From assembly GCA_028023455.1 (NCBI GenBank), contig JAQFVV010006448.1, positions 833,431 through 897,430 on the forward strand: a DNA stretch of 64,000 nucleotides, given 5' to 3'. This DNA is from Epiperipatus broadwayi. Taxonomy: Eukaryota > Onychophora > Udeonychophora > Euonychophora > Peripatidae. Numbering within the stretch: position 1 is the first letter of the stretch; the number at the start of each line of letters is the position of its first letter. The notes under the pieces are model-generated. The model ran no database searches and had not been told where the DNA came from. It saw only the letters and a program-made list of their open reading frames with translations. A program made the position numbers and the translations under genes. Of this stretch, positions 14,164-25,090 are shown one piece after another.

Positions 14164-15092
14164 TCAATTTTCCCACAATTCATTAATTTTTATATTGGCT
14201 GTCTGTCTATTTATCAACTGTTGCTTTTCACTTTTTATTAACATAGCTTCTTTAATTTTGCGTTTATTATTATTTCTTTCAATACACAGAATTTTACTTT
14301 ATTAAAATCAAAATCAAAACCATAATTACATGTTACATTATGATCAAAAAATACTGATGGTGATACATCATCATTTCTAACATTCTCTTGTCTTGATTTT
14401 TGCACTCGCTTATATAATAACAAATGCTCCCTTGATCTTTTCTCCAATGTACATCGAGATTCCCCAATATATGCCTTTCCACAAAACATAGCCATTTATA
14501 TATTGCACAACTTTGATTTAAAATACCACACCTATTTTTTGAATTATTTATTAATCTATTTAAATTAGGAGTAGTATAAAATGCAACTCGACATATATTT
14601 TTATATATCTGTTTTATAAATTTAACCTGTTCATTACAAATAAATGGTATTGATATCCAAGTATATTTTATTTTATCAATATCTATAGCATCTAAAATAT
14701 TTCTATTATTATTAAACTTAGTAACAATATTATAAATTAATTTATGATCATATCCAACATTTAACAAATCCATAATAAATACATTTATGTTACTTATTTT
14801 ATCAGAACTATATTTACATAATTTATTATTCCTAAATAAAAATGATTTTAAACTGGATAATTTATGTGCAATTGGCACATTTGAATACCAAGGAATATAT
14901 CCTCTTTTTTCAATATCTTTTATTACCATACAATAATCTAATTTATTTTTATTACGTGTAACTTTAATATCTAAATACTGAATTGACTTTTTTTCTTCAA
15001 AAGATTTACTCCATTTTAAACCTTCTAAACTATTTAATTCATTGAATAATACATTTATAATATCTAAACTTCCACAAACGAAAACATCATCA
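14164..15092 (-). pseudogene. Penelope-like RT C-terminus plus GIY-YIG, minus-strand arm
   Basis: Mirror copy of the plus-strand frame at 15094-16026. It reads from the DDVFV active-site box through KRGYIPWYSN and LSSLKSFLFRNN. A one-base deletion in the A4 run at 14483-14486 then shifts the frame just before the endonuclease (CGKAYIGES), and a second one-base loss near 14296 shifts it again before the NNNKRK segment. The protein is therefore split over frames, whereas the plus copy is open. The two breaks are both in short homopolymers, so they may be sequencing errors. Confidence 0.8.
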
Positions 15093-15093
15093 T

Positions 15094-16026
15094 GATGATG
15101 ATGTTTTCGTTTGTGGAAGTTTAGATATTATAAATGTATTATTCAATGAATTAAATAGTTTAGAAGGTTTAAAATGGAGTAAATCTTTTGAAGAAAAAAA
15201 GTCAATTCAGTATTTAGATATTAAAGTTACACGTAATAAAAATAAATTAGATTATTGTATGGTAATAAAAGATATTGAAAAAAGAGGATATATTCCTTGG
15301 TATTCAAATGTGCCAATTGCACATAAATTATCCAGTTTAAAATCATTTTTATTTAGGAATAATAAATTATGTAAATATAGTTCTGATAAAATAAGTAACA
15401 TAAATGTATTTATTATGGATTTGTTAAATGTTGGATATGATCATAAATTAATTTATAATATTGTTACTAAGTTTAATAATAATAGAAATATTTTAGATGC
15501 TATAGATATTGATAAAATAAAATATACTTGGATATCAATACCATTTATTTGTAATGAACAGGTTAAATTTATAAAACAGATATATAAAAATATATGTCGA
15601 GTTGCATTTTATACTACTCCTAATTTAAATAGATTAATAAATAATTCAAAAAATAGGTGTGGTATTTTAAATCAAAGTTGTGCAATATATAAATGGCTAT
15701 GTTTTTGTGGAAAGGCATATATTGGGGAATCTCGATGTACATTGGAGAAAAGATCAAGGGAGCATTTGTTATTATATAAACGAGTGCAAAAATCAAGACA
15801 AGAGAATGTTAGAAATGATGATGTATCACCATCAGTATTTTTTGATCATAATGTAACATGTAATTATGGTTTTGATTTTGATTTTAATAAAGTTAAAATT
15901 CTGTGTATTGAAAGAAATAATAATAAACGCAAAATTAAAGAAGCTATGTTAATAAAAAGTGAAAAGCAACAGTTGATAAATAGACAGACAGCCAATATAA
16001 AAATTAATGAATTGTGGGAAAATTGA
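15094..16026 (+). pseudogene. 5'-truncated Penelope-like RT C-terminus and GIY-YIG endonuclease
   Basis: Open frame of about 310 codons. It starts at the palindrome centre with DDDVFV, where the last two Asp correspond to the catalytic pair of the Penelope RT box. It continues with IQYLDIKVTR and KRGYIPWYSNVPIAHKLSS (RT thumb/connector). About 205 residues in comes the endonuclease: AIYKWLCFCGKAYIGESRC...LEKRSREH, where GIY has become AIY while YIG and the following Arg and Glu are kept. The end has the conserved tail INRQTANIKINELW and a TGA stop. Upstream RT motifs are absent, so it cannot act alone. Penelope-like elements use the GIY-YIG enzyme to nick target DNA and prime reverse transcription. 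Confidence 0.85.
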
Positions 16027-16199
16027 TGTATGACGTATTGCTTTTGTTTACATTTGTAACGGTTTTTTCTAATACAATTTGAGTCTAGTTGACAACGACT
16101 ACATAGATAGTTGAAAGTACTTCTATTAAATTGGTATATATTTGTTTAAAATATTGTTACTGTATTAATTATTGTATTGTTTTGAATAATTATATATAT

Positions 16200-16233
16200 T
16201 TTATTATAATTGGAATACAGACATTGATTAATA

Positions 16234-16283
<50 letters not shown>

Positions 16284-16284
16284 G

Positions 16285-16323
<39 letters not shown>

Positions 16324-16458
16324 TTACCATTACATAAATATGTGCTTAATAAATAATAATAACAATAAATATCACTTCAGTAAAGCAAATTTTAACATTG
16401 AATGTCATTTTCCAACTAGAATTGGCCACCATTTTTATACATAAATGATTTACAATAC
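16200..16458. repeat. Two (TA)n microsatellites and AT-rich DNA
   Basis: TA runs at about 16238-16280 and 16289-16320, separated by AATGTAAT. The rest is plain AT-rich sequence. Confidence 0.85.
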
Positions 16459-17395
16459 AATTTTTTCTACAGTACAGACTTTTTTATATTTGCACTCCAA
16501 TATGTAATATATAGGGGTTTGAATTCAGACTTTCACATGACCCTCAACTATCTATGATATCTCATACTACTATCACCCTTGATCTCACACATGTCAAAAA
16601 AGATAAATAATCACCAATATATGTATTTCGTGCTAAACCAGCACTTGTCAGTTGGTCAAGATTATCATCTCCATGCAATGTTCAGCTTATATTAAGATAG
16701 CCAATCTTCATACTTTAATGGACATGCTTCAATCCATTCCACCCCACAACTATTCAACTATCTATTTCATTGAAAATATGATGATGCAATGCCCAAAGCC
16801 CTCATTGATGCCAACTTTTGCATTCTCCCCATGTTGAACATAAGTCATTCTGACCCCTCATGTACAGTACACAATCCATTTACATACATATATGAGGTAT
16901 GAGCAGACTTCCACAGCTCTATATTTTAATATATATTTTTTTCTACAGGACATGCTTTTATACCTGCGCTCCAATATGTAATATACAGAGGGTTTGAACT
17001 GTATGAAAATGGATTATGTTCTGCACATGAGAAGTCAGAGTAACTTATGTTCAACATAAGTAGGATGAGAAGGTTGGCTTCAATGAGGGCTTTGAGCATT
17101 CCATTATCAGATTTTTAATGAAATGGATGGCTGAAGACTTGTGGGTTGGAGTGGATTGAAGTATGTCTATTAAAGTATAAAGATTGGCTATCTTGATATA
17201 ATCTGAGTATCGAATGTATATGTGTGTGGAAATGATAATCTGGACCAACTAACGAATACTGGTTTAACAGAAAATAATAATATTGGTTATTATTTATCTT
17301 TTCACCATGTGTGTGAACAAGTGTGTTAGCAGTATGAGATAATGGGATAGTTGAGGGTAATGTGATAGTCTGAGTTCAAACACCTTATATATAAA
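16459..17395. mobile_element. Foldback element, family A, copy 1
   Basis: A left arm (about 16490-16870) and right arm (about 16985-17395) are diverged reverse complements. Diagnostic blocks are AGCCAATCTTCATACTTTAA and GACATGCTTCAATCCATTCC on the left, and the complements of both (ATTAAAGTATAAAGATTGGC, GTGGATTGAAGTATGTC) on the right. In addition, a segment of about 70 bp around CTCCAATATGTAATATA is repeated head to tail at 16459-16525 and 16925-17000. Related arms occur at 43.7-44.4 and 44.5-45.4 kb. No transposase frame; the two 60-odd-codon frames in opposite orientation are mirror translations of the arms. Confidence 0.7.
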
Positions 17396-17670
17396 TGCTT
17401 TAGCTAAATACATTAAATATATTGACTATTATATTATTTTGTAATGATTGTCAAAAATATCTAACAATCAACAATAGTATAAAATGTTTTTTTATTTTAA
17501 AAAAAGGTTTTATTGTTTATAAAAATGTGAGTATTCTGGTGGGATTGCCATAAATGCGATTCAAGGTTTAATTAAATTTACATTACCTTAATGTGTGTGA
17601 TTATGTATGTAAGCAATATGAGATGGTATGGAAAGTTGAGAGTGGTGTAAAAGTCTGAGTTCGAATCCTG

Positions 17671-17708
<38 letters not shown>

Positions 17709-18697
17709 GATTGAAGCCTGTATAGTGTATTAATTTAATAAAGTAAATAATATTAAATCAAGATGACAGAATGAAAATAGAAAAAAAATTCACATTAAAA
17801 CACTTCATTATCAGTAATAATATTATTCATAATATACATAAATATTATATTTCAATTTAAGATCAAACTAACGCTTTCAAAGTCATTAGGGAGGATATAT
17901 AACTTTGCTCTGTCTCTCTCCCACAATGAATTTCAAATTAATTGGTCATTTTAGGTAGTCGATGTATTGTTATCATTTCAAATATTGTTAGGCATTTGCT
18001 CTCACATATCTAAACAAATTCCTATCTATAGAAATTATAAACATCATTTTTTAATTGACAATCTAAAATATTTTAGATATTATAATTTCCAGCAAAACTT
18101 TGACAATCACTATTTAATCATGAAATATTTTAATTTATATAGATATGAATATTATATGTACGTATTAAAATAATAAAACTATAATTTTAGTTAATACAAA
18201 TGAGAATTATTTAGATTTGACAGAAAATTGTTTACAATTATTTTAAAATGAATGATGTATGCATTTACAATTCAAATCAAATCTTCTAACAATAAAATAC
18301 ATTTGCTTTTGTATGATATCTAAAAACGTCGTGGAAAATAAATATTCAATGACTTTACAACTAAACTTTAATAATTGTATTCTAACATAGAGACAAAAAA
18401 TGATATATATATATAATTGAAATAAAGATTAAAACAGACATTTTAAAATAATTTTTTACAAAAAAAAAAAATAACAAGAAAGCTTTATCTCTTTTTGGAT
18501 TAAAATTGAAGATAAAGAAATGGCTGGTAGTGAAAATTTTATATTTTCCTTATATTTTTGGTCTAATGAAAACAGCACATATTCAATTACTAATAAATAT
18601 GTAAGGTAGCAAGATTGGAAAATGGCTGATTATGTGAAATCTTTTTTTGGAACCTTAAAAAATGTTTAAGTCTTTTTTTTCCATATATCATATCATA
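17396..18697. other. AT-rich DNA with one (TA)n run
   Basis: A TA microsatellite lies at about 17676-17705. Otherwise only short frames without motifs. Confidence 0.5.
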
Positions 18698-18774
18698 GAC
18701 CGGGAGGCGAATCCACAACCTTCTGCAACCAACTACTTGCTTGCAAGGCTGCTGCGATGACCTCTCGGCTAACA
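18698..18774 (-). repeat. tRNA-like sequence, probable SINE head or tRNA pseudogene
   Basis: On the minus strand the sequence contains TTAGCCGAGAGGTC, which fits a Pol III box A (TRGCNNAGNGG). About 45 bases later comes GGATTCGCCTCC, close to the box B consensus GGTTCGANTCC. The spacing is longer than in a short-arm tRNA but possible for a Ser/Leu-type tRNA with a long variable arm. The block is far richer in GC than its surroundings. The 3' side runs into AT-rich DNA. No clean cloverleaf acceptor stem was found, so a functional tRNA is unlikely; a tRNA-derived SINE is the best reading. Confidence 0.45.
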
Positions 18775-18799
18775 ATGCTTGACAAATGTTCAAGTATTA

Positions 18800-19105
18800 T
18801 TTTACTTAAATTTGATTTTTTTAATATCATGATAGACATCTATTTAATAATTTTTGCTAAAAAATCTTTAATTTATGTCCCCCCAATAATCATTTTAATT
18901 TTTTGATTTTGATTTTTATTCGTTATTAAAACGCAAAAAAATTTTAAAATGCTTGGCATTTAAATATAATAAAATAAAATTCCCAACTAAGATATGGTTA
19001 ATGAATATATAATTAAAGTAGACATTCTAATTTTATGAAGGAAAGTCATTTTGATGGCTTTATAACTAATATATATATATATATATATATAACTAATATA
19101 TATAT
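18800..19105. repeat. AT-rich DNA ending in two (AT)n runs
   Basis: Only AT microsatellites (about 19071-19091 and 19097-19112), separated by AACTA, are recognisable. Confidence 0.6.
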
Positions 19106-19563
19106 ATATATAAAAGTTCCAACCAGTAACCACCTAAACATTCACAGTAAAATCTAGTAATCAATATTTCTCACTGCTGTCAAGGCAACATTCACACCTT
19201 TTAATAGCAATAATGGAAATCCATTCTTATTAATAGTCCATTGAATATATATGGACACTTAAAGCTTGCAACTTGACTAAAGAGTATGAAATATTGATAC
19301 AATGAAGTTTAAATAAATCTCTTTAAACATGAAATAAACATGTCACTGTAATGCAGACTAACAAATAGTCAATTAACATTACAAACTGCAATACTTTTAA
19401 ATTTCCCATGTATTATTTAGAAATAATAAGCGAAATAGTTCCTAAAGCTAATCTGGGATAATGATGTAATTAAGTTTTAACCAGTAACCACCTAAACATT
19501 CATAGTAAAATCTAGTAATGAATATTTCTCACTGCTGTCAAGGCAACTTTCACACCTTTTAAT
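19106..19563. repeat. Direct repeat pair of about 93 bp with 270-bp spacer
   Basis: 19106-19200 and 19471-19563 match with only a few changes. Both run from AACCAGTAACCACCTAAAC to CAACNTTCACACCTTTTAAT. The unit is followed by (AT)n on the second side and preceded by (AT)n on the first. This could be short terminal repeats of a small non-autonomous element (19106-19563, about 458 bp) or a local duplication. No coding content in the spacer. Confidence 0.55.
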
Positions 19564-19603
19564 ATATATAGATATATATATATATATATCTCCCTCTACC
19601 TCC

Positions 19604-19649
<46 letters not shown>

Positions 19650-19679
19650 AGAGAGAGGGAGGGAGATGGAGAGATAGAA
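19564..19679. repeat. Microsatellite with pyrimidine/purine inverted arms
   Basis: A pyrimidine tract (CTCCCTCTACCTCCCTCTCTC) precedes a TA run, and a complementary purine tract (GAGAGAGAGGGAGGGAGATGG) follows it. The three parts could form one long hairpin. Confidence 0.8.
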
Positions 19680-19899
19680 GCTTATCAGTGTTTATTATGA
19701 GAGTAAAAACAATCCCTTCAATTGGTGAAGTAGTTAATTCAGTAAATAATATTTTTTTTATATATTTCTGCTCCCTTCTCTATGAGATGGGTGATATTAA
19801 AGAAGCTTTTGTTAAGAATTGGGCTATTCACAAACTGTTTATATGTAAATTGATTGATAAAGTAAAAATAGATAGTACTAAAATATTCTCAATTTAGTT

Positions 19900-20835
19900 T
19901 AATTTCATTTATAAAGACTCTTAACATGGAGAAAGATATGTAATTGGATGATTCCTTATTTTCAAAACTTTTTCCAACAATTTAAGAAGAAGTATTTGAT
20001 AGATTAAAGTGAGAATCCAAGAGATTAAAAGTAAATGAAGATTATTTAAGTCATCTACATTTTGCAAATGATATAATTGTTTTTGTAAATAATACTTTGA
20101 ACCTTAAGAAATTTTGCCAGAGATGAAAGTAAAATGTAGGACTAAAGATAAGTACTAAAATAACTAAAGTAGGATTCAATGGATTTTCTCAAAAAAAAAA
20201 AGATAAGAAAATAACCATTGATAATAATGAATTAGAAAAAATTAACAACTGCATATACCTTGGTAAAAGTATTAATACAGATGGAATGATAATGAATGAA
20301 TTTAATTATAGAATTAAAAATTTTCTTTTTAAACATAAATATTATTACCTTTTAATATTAATTTATTTTTTGCCAATAGCACTCAATCTGAATTTAATAA
20401 ATGTGCTTTACCAGCTTTAACTTATGAATCTGAGATGAGAACACAACAGACAAGTAATACATAGATTTCAGTCTATTGAATAAAGTATGGAAAAATATGC
20501 ATTAGAAATAGGGATCAAAAACAAAATGAGGGAGAGAATAAACAAGTGTTATGATATCATTAAAATAATTAAGAAAATGAAGTGTAACTGACTTAAATGT
20601 ATTCCTATAAGAGATGATAATAAACGTAAAATTGAAAGCCTTAATTGGATCCCAAGAGATTGTAAAAGATCATAAAAGATACCATATATGAGATGATTGG
20701 ATGATATAAAAAAGTTTGCAGGTGTTATGTGGAAAAGAAATGCTAAAAACAGGAGAAACAAAAATAAACTTTGAGATTTTTATGCTTCAGTGGATTAATA
20801 ATGATCGAAAATAATGATGATGATTATTTTCAGGT
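19900..20835 (+). pseudogene. Decayed RTE/BovB-type LINE, RT and C-terminal part
   Basis: Scattered frames match in order the RTE copy at 21.5-24.2 kb: NMEKD (NIEKG), SKLFPTI (SPKLFTAVLQ), DYLSHLHFANDIIVFVNN (DYLSHLYFADDVVVFANN), YLGKSINTDG (YLGQIINTDG), LPALTYESE (LPVLTYGSE), NWIPRDCKRS, then LQWINN. The catalytic FADD box reads FAND. Stops and frameshifts occur throughout. It ends in a short ATGATGATG tail at about 20.82 kb, as RTE elements do. Endonuclease and the first half of RT are missing, which is usual for 5'-truncated LINE insertions. Confidence 0.8.
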
Positions 20836-21518
20836 ATCTTTCATTGTATATTAATGAAATTAAGTACTAAGATGTATCAATTAAGTCATTAGCAATTGAC
20901 TTGTAATACTTTCATGAGAAGTGATGTTTAATGATACATTTGCAATGTGAATTAAGTATAAAGATTGAACAAATATATTATTAAACAATCACACATTTTA
21001 ACTTTATTTAATTATTTTTAGATTTTGCTTATTGAAATAATATATATTAAAAACAGCATATTTTTAATTTAAACTCTTTGTTCTTGATTAGTGAATCATA
21101 TATTATCATTAAAAATTTCAGAATACTCACTTTACTAGATTGCTCAGCAAAAGCTTTGCTGAACAATCTACTAAAGTGGAGTGCTGTAGTATGCATCAAC
21201 AGATTTTCGTTTATTGGTCAAGATCAGAAATTATACATATATAAAATATAAAGTCATGTAACATTACAATACTATCAAAAGTAAAATTTTACTGAAATTC
21301 TCTCACAATCATGGTTTTATTTGTTAACAATTAAGCATATTCAAATAAAATTCAACTAGATATAACAACATATGTAAAGTCTGTTAATAGATGAAAACAT
21401 AGTCATGAGTACATTTTAGTAAAAAAAAAAATGTTATTTTTAAAATAGTATTGTAATATTATTTGACTTACTATCTATTTATCTCTACTAATATAAGGAT
21501 AGGCAGTACTATATATAT
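20836..21518. other. AT-rich DNA between the two RTE copies
   Basis: No gene. It holds a strong hairpin at 21128-21178. The two RTE copies lie on opposite strands with their 3' ends facing each other. Confidence 0.5.
21128..21178. repeat. Short hairpin, about 24-bp arms
   Basis: CACTTTACTAGATTG...CAGCAAA and its complement TTTGCTG...CAATCTACTAAAGTG meet around AGC with two mismatches. It resembles a miniature palindrome rather than a terminator, since there is no adjacent gene. Confidence 0.65.
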
Positions 21519-21532
21519 CATCATCATCATTA

Positions 21533-22610
21533 TCAACCATTATCAATCCACTGCAGGATGAAGGTCTCTCCAAGTTTAATCCATCTTCTCCGATCTTTAG
21601 CTTCTCTTCTCCACATCACACCTACACATTTTTTTATTTCATCCATCCATCTTACATGTGGTCTCCTTCTGGGTCTTTTACAATCTCTTGGAATCCAGTT
21701 TAAAATTTCAATTGTCCATCTATTATCATCTCTTCTAGCAATATGTCCAGCCCAACTCCACTTCAATCTTTTAATTTTTTCAATGAGGTCAGTAACACCT
21801 GTTTGTTCTCTTACCCATACATTGCGTTTTCGATCTCTTCTTGTTACTCCCAACATACATCTCTCCGTACTTCTTTGAGTGGTCTGAAGTCTCTGTATTG
21901 ATCTTCTATTAAGTGTCCAAGTCTCAGATCCATAAGTAAGAACTGGTAAAACACATTTGTTAAAAACCTTTCTTTTCAAACACATAGGCATATTTCCTTT
22001 TAATATCAAGTTATTTCTACCAAAAGCACTCCAACCAAGTTTAATTCTATGATTAATTTCCTCTATTATGTTTCCATCTGTATTAATAATCTGACCAAGG
22101 TATTTGTAACTCTTAACTTTTTCTAATTCATCATAATCAATCTTTATTTTCATATTTTGAGCAAATTGATTATACATTACTTTAGTCTTTTTAACATTTA
22201 TCTTTAGTCCTACTTTCCTACTTTCATCTGATAACTCCTGCAACATTTCCTGCAGCTCGGAAGCATTATTTGCAAAAACAACTACATCATCTGCGAAATA
22301 TAAATGACTTAAATAATCTCCATTTACTTTCACTCCTTTAGTTTCCCATTTTAATCCACAAAATACTTCTTGCAGCACTGCTGTAAAAAGTTTTGGAGAT
22401 ATGGAGTCACCTTGTCTTACACCTTTCTCAATGTTGACTTTCCCAGTATCATTATGTAATCTAATTGTTGCTGTTGCATTTTTATAAATATTCTTTAAAA
22501 TATGACAATATCCTGGATCTATACCTTGATGATCCAATGCTTTAATCACTGAAGAAATGTTTATAGAATCAAATGCCTTTTCATAATCTACAAATCCAAA
22601 ACATAATGAA
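21533..22610 (-). pseudogene. RTE reverse transcriptase palm and C-terminal domain
   Basis: Continues the frame above after a one-base-type shift near 22.6 kb. RT motif A (VDYEKAFDS) lies at the junction. Then come motif B (GVRQGDSISPKLFTAVL), motif C with both Asp (LYFADDVVVFA), motif D (GLKINVKKTKVM) and motif E (YKYLGQII). The C-terminal part has RSIQRLQTTQRS, RRDRKRNVWVREQTG and the characteristic WAGHIARRDDNRW, then RPRRRPHVRW. The stop lies near the 3' tail. All catalytic Asp residues are kept, so loss of function rests on the shift and the upstream stop only. Confidence 0.88.
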
Positions 22611-24516
22611 ACTCATATTCATTTGTCCTTTCTATAACTTCTCTCAATACTTGAATATGATCTACTGTACTAAAACCACTTTTAAATCCAGCTTGTTCTC
22701 TTGGTTGGTGAAAATCCAAGGTTCTCTGTAGACGAGTTGTAATTATCTTGGTAAAAATTTTATATAAAACTGATAAAAGGCTAATAGGTCTGTAATTTCT
22801 AATGTCTTCTTTATCACCTTTTTTAAATATTAATATTATTACTGCATTCTTCCAATCAACCGGTACATCTTTATCATTTAGACATTTGGTATATAACTTT
22901 GCTAATATTTTTTCTGTTTCTTCACCTGCTTCTTTTAATATATCAATTATAATTCCATCATTACCTGGAGCCTTTCCTTTTTTCATACATTTAATTGCAT
23001 TTCTCACTTCTTCATTTAAAATTCTGGGCAATTCGGAAGATGTAATAGATATAGGAGGTACTTGCTTTTTATTACTATATAATTCTTGATAAAAATCTTC
23101 TACCAATTTCATAATGTCATCCCTCTTTTTAGTAATAATTCCATCTTTTTTCCTTATTGCAGATATACATTTCCTACCAATACCAAAATGTTGTTTTACA
23201 TTCTTAAGACTTTTATTTTCTTCTACAGCTTTTCTTGCTAGTTCACAGTTATACTTTCTTATATCATTTTCAACTCTTTTCCACACCATTTTACAAAATT
23301 CGAGATATTCAATTCTTTTTAATGCATCATTCTTGCATATCTTCATATTCCTTCTTTTCTTCATAAGTTCTCTAGTCTCAGTAGAAATTTTATTAGTCAA
23401 TTGCTGCTTTTTTCTACCAGCTATCTTTGTTGCAGTTTTTAAAAGTGTATCAGTTATTTTCATATTAATTTCATTCAAATCTGAATCATGTTCAAAATCT
23501 ACTAATACTTGAAACCGATTTGTAAGTTCTAATTTAAATTCATTAGAATGTTTCTGAAGATTAGGAATATCAACTGTAAATATAGTTTTCCTTAATAATT
23601 TTTGTCTCTCCAGTTTTACATTAACATGTATCTTACCCCTTACTAATCGATGATCACTTCCTGTGTTAAATTTATTAAGAACATTACAATCTTGAAATAT
23701 GTATTTCCTGTTAGTCAAAATATAATCCAATTTTGCTGTACCTTCATTTGGATGCTTCCATGTCCATTTCCTTCTAACATTTTTCTCAAAAAAAGAATTC
23801 ATAATATAAAGTTTTTCCTTCTCTGCAAACTCCACAAGTCTATGTCCTCTCTCATTTCTATTACCATAACCAAAATTACCTACAACACTTTCATCTTTCA
23901 ATTGTTTACCAATTCTAGCATTAAAATCTCCCATAACAATTTTAAAATGTTGTTTACTCTGATCAAAAGTTTTTTGTACATCCATATAAAAATCTTCTAG
24001 TACTTCATCACTGTGAGAACTTGTTGGGGCATAAACTTGAATTATCTGCATTTGATATCTGCTATTAAGTTGTATAACTAATCTTGCCACTCTGTCTGAT
24101 ACACCATCAATCTCCACAATATTGTTCTTCCACTTTTTATTTATAATGAATCCTACTCCACTTGTATTTCCAATATTTGTGCCATTATAATAGAGCATAT
24201 GTCCACTTTTTAAATCAATTGTCTCTTCACCTTTTCTTCTAACTTCACAAATTCCAATAATATCCTATTTAATATAAGAGAGTTCTTCTAATTCTTGCAA
24301 TCTTCCTTCACTTGAAAGTGATCTGCAGTTGTAAGTACCTAAATAAAAAGTCATCATCAAATGGCAGCCTGGGTCCGCCTCCAGGATATTCTTAGCACCC
24401 TCCGCCTTCGGCCACCAACCGCTGCCTTGGTTGGTGACTTTACAGTTTCCTGGGATTAAGGGCCATGCTTTATTTTTGTCTGTAATAATTGTATAATTGG
24501 GAAAAATCTTTATCAT
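22588..24516 (-). pseudogene. RTE endonuclease and first half of reverse transcriptase
   Basis: The frame opens at 24516 and is interrupted by TAG at 24265-24267 (SYIK[12 protein letters not shown], where Trp would be one base away), then stays open to 22588. Apurinic-type endonuclease motifs appear in order: [33 protein letters not shown] (catalytic Asp/Asn), [11 protein letters not shown] and GSDHRLV (catalytic Asp-His). RT follows with [27 protein letters not shown] and [15 protein letters not shown]. At LDL (22588) it runs into a stop; the correct continuation, [11 protein letters not shown], is in another frame. The product would nick target DNA and copy the LINE RNA in the nucleus. The enzyme is inactive as read. 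Confidence 0.88.
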
Positions 24517-24808
24517 TTACACAAACATTCATTCTGCCTTACCAGGCACTGAGAAGAAAGACCATGGTGTTTCTTGATCTTAAACTCAGAGGTAAAAAGC
24601 CAATAAACTCACCACGCTGGCTAATGCATGTTGGTGAGCAGCCCATCCATGTTCATATACTATATGAATAAACATATAGTAATAACAGCTGCAACGACAA
24701 GAACGTATGGAGTGGACATTAGGAATTTGCCCTGCTCGGTTCCTTTAAGGCCTCCAAGAGGAATCAAAGGGTCTCCTTTCAGTTAATAGCAAACTCCTTT
24801 CTGCAGCC

Positions 24809-25090
<282 letters not shown>

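Larger units (their letters stand above)
13991..16199. mobile_element. Perfect-type palindrome of two head-to-head Penelope-like fragments
   Basis: The left arm (13991-15093) and right arm (15095-16199) are reverse complements with one base (15094) between them. Coordinates pair as x + y = 30188 near the centre and 30190 at the outer end. The arms therefore differ by two single-base length changes: T5 at 15702 versus A4 at 14483, and the AA/TT near 14296/15893. I saw no substitution in the parts compared, and the first ~149 residues encoded by both arms are identical. Each arm holds the end of a Penelope-like RT, its GIY-YIG endonuclease and 3' flank. Both copies are truncated at exactly the same base, in the RT active-site box. 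This implies one event rather than two insertions, or an assembly fold-back. Confidence 0.9.
21519..24809 (-). mobile_element. RTE/BovB-type LINE, near full length, two lesions
   Basis: On the minus strand: a 5' non-coding part from about 24809 next to an (AT)n tract, an endonuclease-RT frame from about 24516 to 21533, and a GATGATGATG-type 3' tail at about 21519-21532. The coding region has only one nonsense codon (TAG at 24265-24267) and one frameshift near 22.6 kb. It is far less decayed than the copy at 19.9-20.8 kb. The 5' boundary is inferred from the change to microsatellite. Confidence 0.8.

Noticed and set aside
16652-17248. Two similar 60-codon proteins on opposite strands
   Set aside because: They are translations of the two arms of the family A foldback and have no start context or domain.
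21558-24000. Frames of 95-132 codons on the plus strand
   Set aside because: They are antisense shadows of the minus-strand RTE endonuclease-RT gene.
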